Made by a program: the position numbers and the translations under genes
Notes under the pieces: generated by a model
Databases searched by the model: none
The model's input: the letters and a program-made list of their open reading frames with translations, nothing else
What the model was told of the DNA's origin: nothing
Shown: positions 12,152 to 24,780 of the stretch, piece by piece
Numbering within the stretch: position 1 is the stretch's first letter
How the letters are laid out: each line of letters opens with the position of its first letter
Assembly: GCA_019722365.1 (NCBI GenBank)
Contig: JADFUC010001792.1
Span: 62,001-126,000, forward strand
Direction of reading: 5' to 3'
Length of the DNA: 64,000 nt
DNA from: Lithospermum erythrorhizon
Taxonomy: Eukaryota > Streptophyta > Magnoliopsida > Boraginales > Boraginaceae

Positions 12152-12800
12152 AGCTGATTTCAGCTCTACGGCGATTTGAAATCCTCTTTAGTTTATTACT
12201 TGATTCACATTACAAAACTTCATTTTAACATGTCAGAAAACTAGAATCTAGTTAAGGAAATTTGAAATGGAAATTGATACATGAACCAACCTCGTCGATT
12301 TAATGCAAGACCACTTACCTAAAATTTGTAAAGTTGTCCATGTCTTTGATTAACTTGTTTTGGATAGGGTAACATACAGAAATTTGGTAAAACGAACACA
12401 CTCTTATGAAAAGTGTACCTGAAATTTGGATAATGTTTTCAATAAATTAAATAAACAACATTTAACATTGAATTTTGAAAATATAATTATTCTAGGGATT
12501 GAGATGTTTGTTCAGCTATTGAGATTGAAACCTAAAAGAAAGAAAATGAATTAGACCATACGTACATGAAGAGAAGGTTGGATATTGTCGAGGAGATGGC
12601 TGTGTATTTCTTCCATAAATTAAAATGGTTATTGTTGGTTTGGGTTTCAATAAAATAAACCCCTACAGCCCCCCACTGCCCCACCCCAACAGCCTCAACC
12701 CACTGCCTCCACTGCATCCCTCGTCACTGCAGCCTGTCGACCCCCAACCCCTACTGCTCCCACCATCCCTCATCCCACTTCCATAAATTTCCGGCGAATC
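12152..12800. other. Spacer with C-rich tract, no gene seen
   Basis: No coding signal. At 12660-12780 the plus strand turns strongly C-rich (repeated CCCC, CCACTGC and CATCCC words), unlike the AT-rich surroundings. This tract abuts the left LTR of the next element and may be a low-complexity remnant of another insertion. Confidence 0.4.
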
Positions 12801-13977
12801 TGATTAGCGATATTTGTCATAGCTTTTAGAATGATTTTGGATGCTTTATTACTCTCTCATAATTTGAAGTTGTTTGGTTGTTTAATTAGCCAAATATTGC
12901 CTATTATGTGATTTGGTGTTTTTATTATTATTATTTGAAATATGTGCTGCTAATTTAGATAGGAAAATGGCTAAAAAGAAATTAGGGCGAGTCGTATAAT
13001 TTTTCGGAAGAGTGGACAAAAAGTCTGATCGAAAAAAGGAAAGAAAAAGGTGGCCGATTATACAAAAGTACGTCGAGAGAATAAAAGGCCAGGAGTTAGC
13101 ACTGGCTATATATAATCACGAGAGGCGGCAGCGGAGAAATATTCATTCACTTTTCTCTTCGGCAGCAATTGACGCGGAACTTTAAGCGGCCCGGCGGCTA
13201 CTATTATTCTGTTTTTCTTGATGTTTAGATTGAAGACAATTGATAGTATTTCTACTCTTTATTCATACTCTAGTTAATTTATACTTTCGAGTAATATTAT
13301 TTATAGAATTATTTAGAGTATGAGTGGCCTTGTAATGATTGCATAATTATTTCGGTAATATTATTTATTCATACTCATTCATTGTGCGGGGGTTTTGATG
13401 CTAACCTTGACGGTGCATTTTTCTATTCGGATTTTGGAGTTATTATTGCACTAGTATTAATCATTGAACTTAATTTGATTCGATTGTTTTAGAATCTGGC
13501 CAATTCTTTTATATGAGAATCCCTGAGTATTATGTAACCCTCGACCGAAAGGAAGGCATAATAGATCACTTGATTAGTTAATTAGTGGGTTGTTATACGG
13601 AAGTGTGCAACACGTTGATTGGTTCTGATAGATTTCGCTAACGCTAAGTTTTTTAGCTAATTAATTTCACTAGTAACATAGGAGATTAATTAAAGCGAAA
13701 ATTTTGATGATGACCAACGACCCGAGCAGTACTCTCACAGAACTAGCAATTGGACCTAGTGTTGATAGATCTATTATTCGGATAGAATATACGTTAGGTG
13801 AAGTCGATACCCTTAATCCACACACCTTTTATTCATAAGTTTATCCATTTTAATTGCCTTTGTTAATTTAAGTTTAAGCTAGTTTTATTACAATCGATTC
13901 TAATACTTAGTTTCATTTACAAGCACAATTAATTTAAGTAAACAAGTTCCTCGGTGGATTCGACTCTTGCTTGAGCA
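12801..13977 (+). repeat. Left LTR of the LARD-like element
   Basis: Aligns throughout with 15555-16642, sharing TGATTAGCGATATTTGTCAT at its start and GGTGGATTCGACTCTTGCTT near its end (one or two changes each). Ends TG...CA. Many small insertions and deletions separate the two copies, so the insertion is old. Straight after the end, a word from inside the LTR (CAATTCTAATACTTA) recurs at 13986-14000, where a primer-binding site would be expected, suggesting rearrangement. Confidence 0.75.
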
Positions 13978-14010
13978 ACGTAATCAATTCTAATACTTAT
14001 TTTTTGTTTT

Positions 14011-14029
14011 TTATTATTATTATTATTCG

Positions 14030-14067
<38 letters not shown>
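14011..14067. repeat. (TTA/ATT)n microsatellite
   Basis: An uninterrupted ATT/TTA trinucleotide run, broken once by CGTTTT, lies at the left edge of the LARD internal region. It is a likely length-variable marker. Confidence 0.9.
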
Positions 14068-14070
<3 letters not shown>

Positions 14071-14869
14071 TTCAGGTATTATTCATCGTATGTGTTCGTG
14101 TTAATTATTTTGTTTTATTTTCAGTTTCTTTACTTATTGTGTTGTTTTATTATTATCGTGTTTAGTTGTAATTATTGTGTGGGTGTTATGTGACATTGGG
14201 GACAATGTCAAACTTAAGAAAGTGTGGGGATGAACTTGACATTTGTGTATTGTCTGAGTCTGTGTTTTTAATTGGAGTGCATAAAACTTGTCTACGTATT
14301 TGTTTGTTTGTATGTCTTTCGTTGATGGTGTAGTGTATGATGCATGTGAGGGACATTAGTAGATTGGATAAGGTTATAGGCTTTGATTGAGTATATTTGA
14401 ATTGCCTTGCATGATCGACTAATATTGTTGGAGGATTTTAGTTCTACGGATAGTGGATGACCTAGCAGCCAGTTTTTGTGCACTGATTATTTAAATTTTC
14501 TTTGATGTGTGATGCTCGTACTTGATATAATTCTTCAGAACTTGTTTTGAACCTCTATTTGATTTTGAATGTGTGCATGCATAAGAATGATGGAGGCAAT
14601 TTAGGAAATTACCCCACTCTTCCCATAAAGCCAACCTTGTGTTAATCCCTTAGTAAGCCCCGTTGAGCCTTTATGTTTGACCTCTTTGTTGTTTAAACCA
14701 TATTGAATGAGCCTAAAGCCTCAATTTTATGAATTATCCAACTTTTGAACCTACTTGAGGATTGTGATATCTTTTAGATTCACCATGTGCATTATTGAAT
14801 AAGTGTTCTTGTGTTGGTGTATACAAAGAGTTAAGTGTGGGGGAGTTTATATCAATGAGAAATGCTGCT

Positions 14870-14955
14870 AGACCTTAAAAAAATAAAAATAAAAAATAAA
14901 AAAAGAAAAAAGCAAAAAGCAAAAGAAAAAAAAAGATTGAAAAAGGAACAAAATG
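14870..14955. repeat. A-rich low-complexity tract
   Basis: A run of AAAAATAAAA- and AAAAAGCAAAA-type words follows an AGTGTGGGGGAGTTTATATC segment (14834-14853), which resembles the polypurine tract that precedes the real 3' LTR. It may record an older terminal structure inside the element. Confidence 0.7.
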
Positions 14956-15554
14956 TTTTTTTCTTTGTGTTGTTTCAGTTCAGGGTCTAGTAGCTTGAGA
15001 AAAAGTGTTGTATGTCGGGTTTGAGGAGAAAGTAAGCGAGCGCTAAGTGGCTCACATGTTGTGTAGTGGATTGTGAAATTATGTCTTGCATTTGGTGAAT
15101 TTATTTAGATTTCATAATTCCTCATGTTTAGTCCAGAGCCAAATGTTTCCTACCTTAACACCTAAGCCCGTTCTGACCACAATGAAAGACCTCCTGACTT
15201 GTGTTGCATGCATGATGGATTGAATTGTTGGGTGTATAACCAAGCCTATGGTAGAATGTGTCTTGTACTGAGAATGAGGGTAAACACTAGCCTATAAATA
15301 CAATTGTTGAGTGGTGTGAGTAGTTGAGAGATATCCACATCTGTGAATTGTTTGAATCTGATGGATTAGGAAGATTGTGTATTAGTCAAGTTTGACAAGA
15401 TTTGTGCTTAATTTAAAGTCTTGATCCGAGTCTCGTTGAACTTGTTCCCTAATATGTGTTATGCATGAATCTGTTGACTTTGGGATATACTTGCAACAAA
15501 ATGTGCTGAATATTTTTACTTGAGGACAAGTAATGAGTCAAGTGTGGGGGAGTT

Positions 15555-16642
15555 TGATTAGCGAATATTTGTCATAGTTTTTAGGATGATTTTGGGTACT
15601 TTATTACTCATAATTTAGTTGTTTTGGTTGTTTAATTGACAAATATTATATATTATGTGATTCTAGTGTTTTTATTATTTGGGAAATATGTCTTTAATTT
15701 AGGCAGGGAAAATGGCTAAAAAGTGCGGGCAGTCATGTAATTTTCGGAAGAGTGGACAAAAGTGTGATCAAAAAAGGAAAAAGGTGGCCCGATTATACAA
15801 AAGCGCATCGGAGAATAAGGCAGGAGTTAACTTCAGCTATATATAATCACCTTGAGGCGGCCAGAAAAATATTCATTCACTTTTATAACCGGCAGCAATT
15901 AGCGGAACTTCGCGAAAGCAGCAGCTTACTATTATTCTCTGTTTTCTTGATCGTTTCGTTGAAGACAATTGATAGTATTTCTACTCTTTATTCATACTCT
16001 AGTTAATTTATGCTTTCAATAATATTATTTATGAATTATTTCAGTATGAGTAGTAGCTAAATTCATGCGGGGGTTTTTGATGTAAACGGCGGTGTATTTT
16101 TATCCGGATTTTGGAGTTATTATAATTGCACTAGTATTAATCATTGAACTTAATTTGATTTGATTGTTTTAGAATCTGGCCAATTCTTTTATATGAGAAT
16201 CCCTGAGTATTATGTAACCCTCGGTCCGAAAGGAAGGCATAATAGATCACTTGATTAGTTAATTAGTGGGTTGTTATCTGGCAGTGCAACACGTTGATTA
16301 GTTCCGATAGATTCGTATGACTGAGGTTTTAGCTAATTAATTTTCACCTAGTAACATAGGAGATTAATTAAGCGAGAACAATCGGTGAACCAGGCCCGAG
16401 CGGTATACCGAACTAACGAGAAATTGGACCCTAGTGTTGTCGTCTATTATTCGGATAGAAAATCGCTAACGGTAGGTGAAGTCGATACATGGTAATCCTT
16501 TTATTCATAAGTTTATCCCTTTTTTGCTTGTTAATTTAAGTTTAAACTGGTTATTACAATCAATTCTAATACTTAGTTTCATTTACAATTACAATTAATT
16601 TAAGTAATGAGTTCGCCGGTGGATTCGACTCTTACTTGAGCA
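15555..16642 (+). repeat. Right LTR of the LARD-like element
   Basis: Starts TGATTAGCGAATATTTGTCA directly after the polypurine tract and ends ACTTGAGCA. It aligns with 12801-13977 over its whole length but is about 90 bases shorter. A short plus-strand frame (15752-16006) inside it has no partner in the left copy and is not a gene. Confidence 0.75.
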
Positions 16643-17209
16643 GCTGTACTACTACGACTGCGTGGCCGAGATATAATTTGTTTATCAATAATGATATTCA
16701 CTAACAATTAAAATATCATAGTTTATCAATAATAATATTCACTAACAATCCAATTTCTTTCAACTAGCCAAATAATAAAATTGGTTGAATACAAATATGG
16801 TGTGCAAGATGTGTAAAACAAAGGTAAATTCTGAGAATGGAATGACATTATTGTGAAATTTGATACAAGGTGAGAGGGAAGGAAAGGAGGGGGGAGGCGC
16901 GTGGACATAGCTAAACCAACCCAACAAGTCAAAATGTTAAATATGTAAACGCACATAGCACTATAGCAGGATACACTTAAAAAAGAAGATGTGTATAATA
17001 CAATATACTATGAGACTTGCCACACAGCCATTAATTAGTGACCTACTAGGTAAGTAGATCCAACAGAGATGAGGGGACTCATGGAGGCAGATTCAGAGTC
17101 TTAACTGTACACTAAGTCAGCAGCTCTCATCATGGCAGCTACATTTGTTAAACAAAATCACCTCATGTCAGGCATCTTTTGAGGTATTCTTTCTATTAAT
17201 ACTAGACTG
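16643..17209. other. Spacer between LARD element and DUF829-like gene
   Basis: AT-rich sequence holding a short tandem duplication, AGTTTATCAATAATRATATTCACTAACAAT (near 16677-16706 and 16719-16748). It should include the 3' UTR of the minus-strand gene that ends at 17210. No other feature is seen. Confidence 0.5.
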
Positions 17210-18953
17210 TCATAATCTTGAGCGCCTAATGCGTTTTATAGCGTTGAATCCAGAATATTTGCGAGCAGAAGCGAATGGCTGTCCATTCAATGAACCAGAA
17301 AATCTGATATCCCATCCTTCCACATTCTTAGGGACGCATGCATCAAACAGTACTTGACCAAGGACACTATTTGCACTGATTTCTGAATTTGGCCAAGGTG
17401 GCCTTTCTTTCCGATCATCTGGCAGGATATTAGATTCATCTTTTTGGTAGTCTACTGAACTTGACACGAAGAAATGGTCGTTTGGTCCAAGAGCAACTCT
17501 TCTGAGGCTTTGATTCGAGTCAGATGCTGCATTTTGAAGGTCACATATTAACTTGGACATTTTATCGGTCTCATATTGCATCCCAGTAGTCTCTTCAAAT
17601 TTTTTAATCTTAAATGCAAAAACTGAAGCTGATAGCTCAAGCAGCTCAGCAACAGCAGCTATGTACTCGCAGGGATCACTTCTAAAGTGGCCTGCAACAA
17701 CCACAACCATGTAACATTGTGAATCGACACAAGAGATTCCAGATCACATCATGTCAGAATGCTTCTTTGGTTTACAGAGGGGACAAAAGTAAAGGCAATT
17801 AAATAATGATTAATACTAACCCACGTGGGGAGAATCATTCCATTTGACAAGCTTTACATTACCACCAAGATCTTGCAAACTCCGAGCAAAGTTGCAAATG
17901 ATAGAACATGGGGCAAGATCATCACTCTCTGAACACAAAATGAGAAAGGGGGCCCCGAGATTCTACAAGAAAGTATAGTGTCTTAATGAGTAAAGAGAGA
18001 TACCAAGTCAAAAACTCTAACAAGATTAAGATAGATGATAGGAGACGTACAACAGAGGAGCAAAGAGTTTGAAAATATTCGGAACGTTGGGGTCCAAAGC
18101 TAGTCAAGAATAAAGCATCAAGACTAGAGGTGACACCTCTGGCAAGCAATGATACTAGTTTCCCAGAACCAGGCATTTTGAGAATTGTAGGGGGGAGAGC
18201 GAAACGGGCACCCAAGTCATAGGAAAAATCTACGGGGCAGGAATCATAGATATGACCTGCAATACAACTTGATACCAATCGACTATCCTCCTTCAAAAAC
18301 AAAAAAAGAACAATAATGAATGGCAGAATGAAATAATAAGGCTGTCCTAGTTTGATAAAATAGAATATACCAGATCAAGCTGTGCTTCGCATCTTCCCTC
18401 AATAATCTGCATAAAAAGCAGTAATTATTGTAATGTTATTGAAAAGTGAGCCCCCTAACTGTAGGTAGACGATACCTGGAAGAAGTTATACATGCAAGCT
18501 TTAGAGCCACCAGAAAAGGCGGCCAAAATTAAAGGACAAGGACGGTGCCGAAGCTCCTGCATAACCCATATGCAAAACATTAACAAGTGCGATCGATAAG
18601 CTAAGCTGTTAGATATAATCTACTAACCTGAACTAGTTGACATAGAAGAGAAATAGCCAGTGAAGTAGCTCTCTCATGAATGAAGCTGCAACAATCGATC
18701 AATCGATAAACCATATACAGATATACTTTATAACCAATTCAATTTGCTTACGGATTCAGAAAAATCATGTTTAGATGGTCAGGAGAGAATTCCATCCGAG
18801 GGAGGAATAGAGGTTAGCGAATTCATTGACTTGACTTTCTTCGACTGAAGCCCACGAGAATATAAGCACGATGCCTTTGACTATTTCATTGCTTCTCACC
18901 CAGTAATACTTTCCCCCTCCTCCTCCGTCGCCTTTCCATAACCTATTATTCAT
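17210..18953 (-). CDS. DUF829/TMEM53-like alpha/beta-hydrolase protein, frameshifted exon 1
   Basis: Plant DUF829 proteins resemble alpha/beta hydrolases, and their substrate is unknown. Exons: 18953-18752, 18685-18628, 18556-18476, 18406-18371, 18290-18051, 17962-17821 and 17691-17210. All have GT-AG sites and compatible phases except exon 1. Recognised blocks are KYYWVRSNEIVKGIVLIFSW and SSLGWNSL (exon 1), then RPCPLILAAFSGGSKACMYN (the nucleophile-elbow region), IIEGRCEAQLDL, SCIAGHIYDSCPVDFSYDLG, LILCSESDDLAP (acid region) and WNDSPHVGHFR (histidine region), and a tail with VALGPNDHFF and VPKNVEGWDIRFS. Exon 1 shifts by one base between WNSL and DHLNM near 18785, ending the main frame early. 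An ATG at 18768-18766 lies in the frame of the later exons and could start a shortened protein. So this is a young pseudogene, an N-truncated gene or a sequence error. Confidence 0.85.
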
Positions 18954-21690
18954 ACGGAGCTTATTAGGATTTATTGTTGAGAACGATGGAGATTTTATGT
19001 ACTATGATGATGAGGTTGTAGGTGAGAGGTGAGTATTCAATCGGAACTACGCCACACCCCTAACTAATAATTTTTAAGATTAAACGACTATTTTGCTCTC
19101 TGTATATAATTTGCTGTGAATTACTATCAAATGTCATATGGTATCCTATTTCACTCCTCAAACAAACACTATTCGTGTGTATATAACAATAACTTGTATT
19201 CAATGCTCGATCTCATTTTACTATCTTCCATCTCGAATCACAACCCATAATCACAACAAACGAAATCCAACATTATTCAATTAGAATCATTAAAACCCCT
19301 TTCCTAAACACTATATTTAAAAATAAGGGGGGAATTAAATATTTTATGTAAAAAACTACTCTGCTTGGATAAAAGAGTAACAGCTCAAACTCCAAGATTA
19401 GTTATGAATGATCCACTTTGTCTCTCATATATTACATAAAAAAAGTCATAGGGATCATTTCAGAATTTTGACACAATAGAAGAACTTTTTTATATATATG
19501 ACACATACATGGATAATATGAAAAGAAATTGTCTGTCCTTGGGGTTATACGGTCATTATGCCCATCTTTGAGAGATGAAACAAAGTAGACAATGCAACTT
19601 CATACGCAACGCTGATGATTGAATAGATCAAAACATCCAATATTCATGGACAAATGCATTGTTATTCCTTTGCTCCACAATTCTTCAAAATATGCCTGTG
19701 GACTTTCGATACGGGAAAGTACCTCTTCGCCAATCCGTGCTAAAAACCATCATCATTACATGAGATAATTTAATCAAGACGTAACGGGGCAAGACGACAT
19801 CAACAATCAAATAACTTAATAATTGTGCAGACGACATCGCTTCGATCATAGCTGTGGTCGACATTCGAATACACACATATTTCAAAAAATGTCTGCACGG
19901 TCATTCCGCCAAACGGACAAGAAAGTTCGATTTTTTTGACAAACTGACAGGATAAATCGGGTTCACTTATTCAGCGCTAATTGTTCAAGTTTAATACTCT
20001 CAGCAAAATATTTATCGCGACCCGAATCTATTAAATTTTATCCAAATATTTTATTGAAATTAATAATCTCATCCAAATTTTGCCCCAAAATGTTAATAAA
20101 ATTGAAAATTGTTCAAAATGAAGCCCTTTGACAATTTTACCTCATTAATTTTCTCTCTAAAAAGCACGACCAAACAGACACTTTTCAAAAACATTGCCAC
20201 ATCGACCTACTATTTCAAACACGCCAGAATCGAATTAAACACGTGATGATCAATTAGGGGCTCAATAATTATTAAAACATTAAATTAAAATAAAACCCAA
20301 GACACGGGGTCTACTTTGTCCTTATCCTCTCATACCTCCTATTCGGTCGTGAGTGAATCCTTCCGATAATACATATCGTGAAAGCGGGCAAATTCTCTTG
20401 TAAGCCACTTTGTATGCTAACTTTGGCGCTAATTCTAATATCAATTCATCGGACATGTTTTTTATCCAGCGATTATACAAATTAAAATTTAGGTAATTGA
20501 CAATTGTAGTTATAAAAAAAAAAACACTTGAAAATCAGACATTTATCTCAAACGCGATTTCTACGCCTTTTAATTCTTTTCCTTTTCCCTTTTCATTTCG
20601 CTTCATTTTTACTTTTTGTTACATTTTCATTAGAGGAGTGTTTTTAGATTCTATTTCATCCAAATTTCAAATCATCCAATTTTCTTTTCTATAGAAGTGT
20701 TTCTAATCAAGATGACAAACTTAATAATATGATTTATAGTATTTTCAGAGTTTGAATATATGTGCTCATGTTAATTTTAAAAACACGTGTTTTGCTTATA
20801 TCAATTTGTACGATTCGGGTATCGTCGTATTCTTATATACCATTTGTTTCGGATCGTGATATCTCTTTATTAGTGCTGTATAACATGGATTTGTTTCGAT
20901 AGGTATTTATGTGGTAAACAAAATACATTGTTTATTTTCTATAATCTATCGATTGATAATGTAATATTTTATGATTAATTGAAGAACAAATTTCTTCATA
21001 CAATTATTTTATAATAATTTCCAAGTTTGTTACCCTTTTAATATACTATCGCTGCTTATTTCACGAAGTTGGATTTAAATACTGTCTTTATTAATATGGT
21101 ATTATGAAACTGGACATTCAACAATGACTGCAATATCAAACCGGTTTCCATTTTATCTTAATGAATATGTATGAAAATTACTTTGTGATACGGTATTTGC
21201 TAATGTATTTTACTAAAATACCATTGTATTTTGAACAACGGTACGCACCGATTTATCTATGGTATCGCTAATGCCATGTTACCGTTATCCGTGGTATCGA
21301 TGGTAGCATCATAATTCGAAAATACAATAATAATACGGGTGGTGTCATACATGCTGAGACCGTGAGAACTTATCGCTGCCCGAAATACCTGTTTATGATA
21401 TGGTATTGAAGCAAGAGTACGGAATACCATCGTCTTTTTAAAAAAATGGTATGCACTAGTTTTATTACTTTCAAAGAAAATATATGTATATAACGAACAA
21501 ATATAATAAAACAACATATAAAGATAAATAAATTGTATTCTAGAAAATTTCCTAATTATTCAACACATATAAAAATTTTCATTCGTTTCTTTAGCTTTTT
21601 GTTATTTAGTTTCTCGCCGTCTACCACCTACTTCATCATCTTTTCTCATCTTGAGTTTATCTTTAGACTCCATGACGTGTGGATGATAAG
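18954..21690. other. AT-rich spacer, no gene seen
   Basis: Holds the promoter side of the DUF829-like gene at its left, then about 2.5 kb of AT-rich sequence up to the Athila-type LTR. Short open frames (for example 20497-20694 and 21257-21517) are low-complexity translations with no family features. No terminal repeats or target duplications were recognised. Confidence 0.5.
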
Positions 21691-22738
21691 TGTTTATTAT
21701 ATATTGAGGCCCTAATTACGCATTAGTCAGACAGCATTTTTACCTTAATCCATATAATTTGCACCTCTGGTTTCTCAGCTTTATCTGAAGCCATAGCTAT
21801 CTAAGCAGTCATTTAATCGGCCCTTAATCAAGACATTTAATGCCCACTAAGCATCACCCATCAATAGGTTGGCCAGAACTCATAAAAGAGAAGCTAGAAA
21901 GAAAAAGAGAGACATATCTTCAATTCCCTGTGTTAGTCATCAACGCTGTCGTGAGATTTTGGCGACTCATTGAAGTCGAGTTTATCATTTTAATTATTAT
22001 TTTAATTCAAGTTATTTTTATTAAGGCGATTTAATGCCACATTAATTTCATATATTCATTTATGTCTTTTATTATGAACTAATTTTATTATTAATGACCC
22101 ACAATGAAATTTTAGATCTATTGATCATTCTTTCTCGGGAGTTAATTTATTTCCGCTTCATAATTCGGATTATTTGGAAAGAGACATAATTAGTATTTAA
22201 TATCTTGATATCAATATTAAGTCGTCTATATAAGTGATTAATCGCGTGGCTGGTCATTACTTACTTAATTATCAATCGAACACATGTTTCAATTACCATG
22301 TAGACATAAAGAATGCTAATGCAAGTGAATTTAATGTAAGATATAAGTACATCTCCCTATTTTAAGCTATCATAGAGATATAGCTTGGGGCTTGGCAGTT
22401 TCAATCTTGGCACGAGAAGAATATCAATTGTTTAAAGAACGCTTGCTTACGAACTAATAAGAATTACTAGTAAATTAAATCCGATTTCCATCCGGTTTAA
22501 ATCACGTGTTCTCGACTATACTAATATTAAGTACAATCCACTACTTTTGCATTCAAGCTAGTATTAGCTAATTTAATTGTTTAAACAATTTAGTTAAGTA
22601 GTCTGCATAAAGATTTACTATTTAATTATTAGTTAATTAAGGATTAAGAAAATATTATCCTAGTATTTAAGATAATGTAATCAGGAGACGATACTCAAGC
22701 CTATTCATTATATATTATTTCCGACTAATTCGAACACA
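21691..22738 (+). repeat. 5' LTR of the Athila-type element
   Basis: Starts TGTTTATTATATATTGAGGC and ends CGAACACA just before the primer-binding site. It aligns with the 3' LTR through shared blocks such as GCCCTAATTACG, TTAATTTCATATAT-CATTTA, AAGCTATCAT and CAATCCACTACTTT. Indels throughout. Confidence 0.75.
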
Positions 22739-22741
22739 TAA

Positions 22742-22765
22742 ATTGGCGTTGGTTGCTGGCGCCAA
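22742..22765 (+). promoter_or_regulatory. Degenerate primer-binding site (tRNA-Asp type)
   Basis: TTGGCGTTGGTTGCTGGCGC follows the LTR end by a few bases. Athila/Tat elements usually have TGGCGCCGTTGCCGGGGA here, complementary to the 3' end of tRNA-Asp. The two TGGCG cores and GTTG are kept and the rest has drifted. Confidence 0.55.
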
Positions 22766-22911
22766 TTTCGATACTTTCAATATTAGTTTAATTTCGGTTC
22801 CTTAACTTAATTTAGTTTTATTATATATTATTTGTTGAGCTGGGATTTATCTTTTTACAGGCTATTGGCTTTTAGTGTACGGCACTCCGGCCTCACATCA
22901 TCAGTGGAGAA

Positions 22912-24400
22912 TTGTTCTTGATCCATCGAGAAACTAAATTCTCGAGATCTCGAAGAAGAAACACTGAAAGTTCATCTACCATGGCCAATAATAACCCAAA
23001 TATTACCCCAACAGTGATTGATATTCATGGGGGACGGGCTGTGGCTTACACGGGTGCCTCGGATGACTTTGAGTGGATTTCATGTGATTGCCTACATTGG
23101 GAGGCTAATCGCTTCACATGCCTCAAAGCTACCACCAATCAATGCCAACAACTTCAGTCAGTTCTCGCAGACCGATCCAACACGCCATCAATCACACTAA
23201 CGGCCCCGCTTACGTACACTTAACGAGCATTTAGTAAATTTCATGGAGATACCGCTACTCTAAAAGTAAATCTGCAGTTCGACCGATTCTATCCACCGAC
23301 CGTTATTTCTCTATCCGGGAGTAGCAGCGAGCCAAGCGTAGAATGCTCAAAATCTCATTTAACGTACTTTATAATAGAGCAAAAAAGTTTAGTTCGATAA
23401 TTTTCTCATCAAAACTACCAAATTAAAGAATCTATATCAAGCAGGTTTCAAAGAAGATGAAGATGATGGTTGTGTGTTTCTGGAACGGCTCGTCTCCCTT
23501 GTTGTCCCAATCATAAATTTTCCTCGACTCATTTTGGTGCAAACCTTCCATACCTGGTCGACACCAAGCACTCAGACTATATTAGATGTCTCATTGGCGT
23601 GCTTGATGTGTTAAGACGCCCGATGAAGCTTATATCTTATCGGGAGAATTGTTCTGCGAACGAACACTCTATCCTCGAAACATACTGTTAGAAAGGGCCT
23701 GGGTCCTTTAGATTGATGTAAAGATGTTTTGAAGCACAGCCCTCACACTTTTTAAATTCACGCACGGACACGGTGGACAAGATCTAATACGGTTCCACTG
23801 TACTCTGGTGATGTTGCACCATGAACTCTTATCTTGCCTCGAGGCCCTACAGAGCAAAGCTCTCAATATGCAACCACTCAATCGACAGCAGAACGCGCAT
23901 TCTCCAATAACTACAATAATAATTGAGTGAACCACCTCCAATTTCTCCTCGAGTAACAACTAAATGTGATGAGACCACCAGATTTCAAGATCAATCCAGA
24001 TTTCGTAAACCCGAAGAGTCCCGCCTGGATAAGATCGGCAGGCCGTTAACCCGCGGCGGAAAAAAGCGAATTTAGACGCATTCTCAGAAGTTATCACATT
24101 GAAGGAAGAAACGGGTTCCCTTCCAAGCAACCTCCTAAAAGTTAACCTATCGCAGAATTATACATGCAAATACTTTACGCGAACGGTAAAAGTTTAGAGG
24201 TTGCGCTCCCAGCCTCTTACTTAAAACTAATCATATGAGAAGCTAAGGCACACATACCGACCAGCCAGAAGTCTCCATTGATAAATCTAACATTTCCCAA
24301 TATGTCCCACCCCTGCTCCTCTACTCCCCAAAGGCTTCAAAAGAAGAAACTCCATGCCTTAATTTGCTAAATTCTTGGATATGTTTTAAAAGTCATATTA
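22912..24400 (+). pseudogene. Athila-type gag remnant
   Basis: The first open frame after the leader (22912-23223) includes MANNNPNITPTVIDIHGGRA. A basic RSRRRN stretch precedes it. Position and the MANN start fit an Athila gag, the capsid protein. Downstream to about 24400 the frame is lost and only GC-richer composition suggests former coding. Assignment rests mainly on position. Confidence 0.5.
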
Positions 24401-24419
24401 ATATCTCCTTTCGCAGGCC

Positions 24420-24780
24420 CCTCGAAGCGTATTCCCAGCCTATAAGTTTATCCAAGAACATGAAAACGCCTTTAACGACGAAGAGTGTTCCGCAATAATC
24501 CAATTTAAATTGCCGCAGTTAAAAGATCCGTGGAGCCATAACTGCGCAATCGCGGCATTGAATTTCCTGTGCCTTTACGATTTAGGCGCAAGTATCAATT
24601 TGATGCCTTGTCGGAAAGAGACAAGCCATGTCGGGTTTGGTGGGGAGTGTCAAGAGTACCACCATTTCTTTCGCAATTAGCCGATAGGTCTATCAGGTAC
24701 CCATACGGCGCCCTTGAAGACAAGCTGGGCGAGATGCCAAGTTTATCTTCCCTCGCCGATTTCGTTTGTAATTGATATGT
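24420..24780 (+). pseudogene. gypsy aspartic protease remnant (DLGAS)
   Basis: A plus-strand frame reads ECSAIIQFKLPQLKDPWS and then YDLGASINLMP, where DLGAS at 24579-24593 is the catalytic aspartate motif of gypsy protease. The overlapping frame at 24569-24775 then gives LADRSIRYPYGALEDKLGEM and ADFV, the conserved block leading to RT in this clade. The catalytic motif survives although a frame change separates the two halves. Confidence 0.85.

Larger units (their letters stand above)
12801..16642 (+). mobile_element. Non-coding LTR retrotransposon (LARD-like, gypsy-derived)
   Basis: Two diverged direct repeats of about 1.1-1.2 kb, each starting TGATTAGCGA, flank about 1.6 kb with no pol-like frame. 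The right repeat follows a purine-rich tract, AAGTGTGGGGGAG (15540-15552), as expected of a polypurine tract just before a 3' LTR. That fixes plus orientation. The internal region has GGGGACAATGTC with AAGTGTGGGG, words typical of the 3' non-coding part of Athila/Tat/Ogre-type gypsy elements. There is no gag, protease, RT or integrase, so it must have relied on a partner element. A clear primer-binding site and target duplication were not found. Confidence 0.75.

Noticed and set aside
14011..14067. Trinucleotide run considered as a CRISPR-like or regulatory array
   Set aside because: It is a simple microsatellite with no spacers.
20497..20694. Phe-rich frame of 65 codons
   Set aside because: Translation of a T-rich tract, low complexity and without support.
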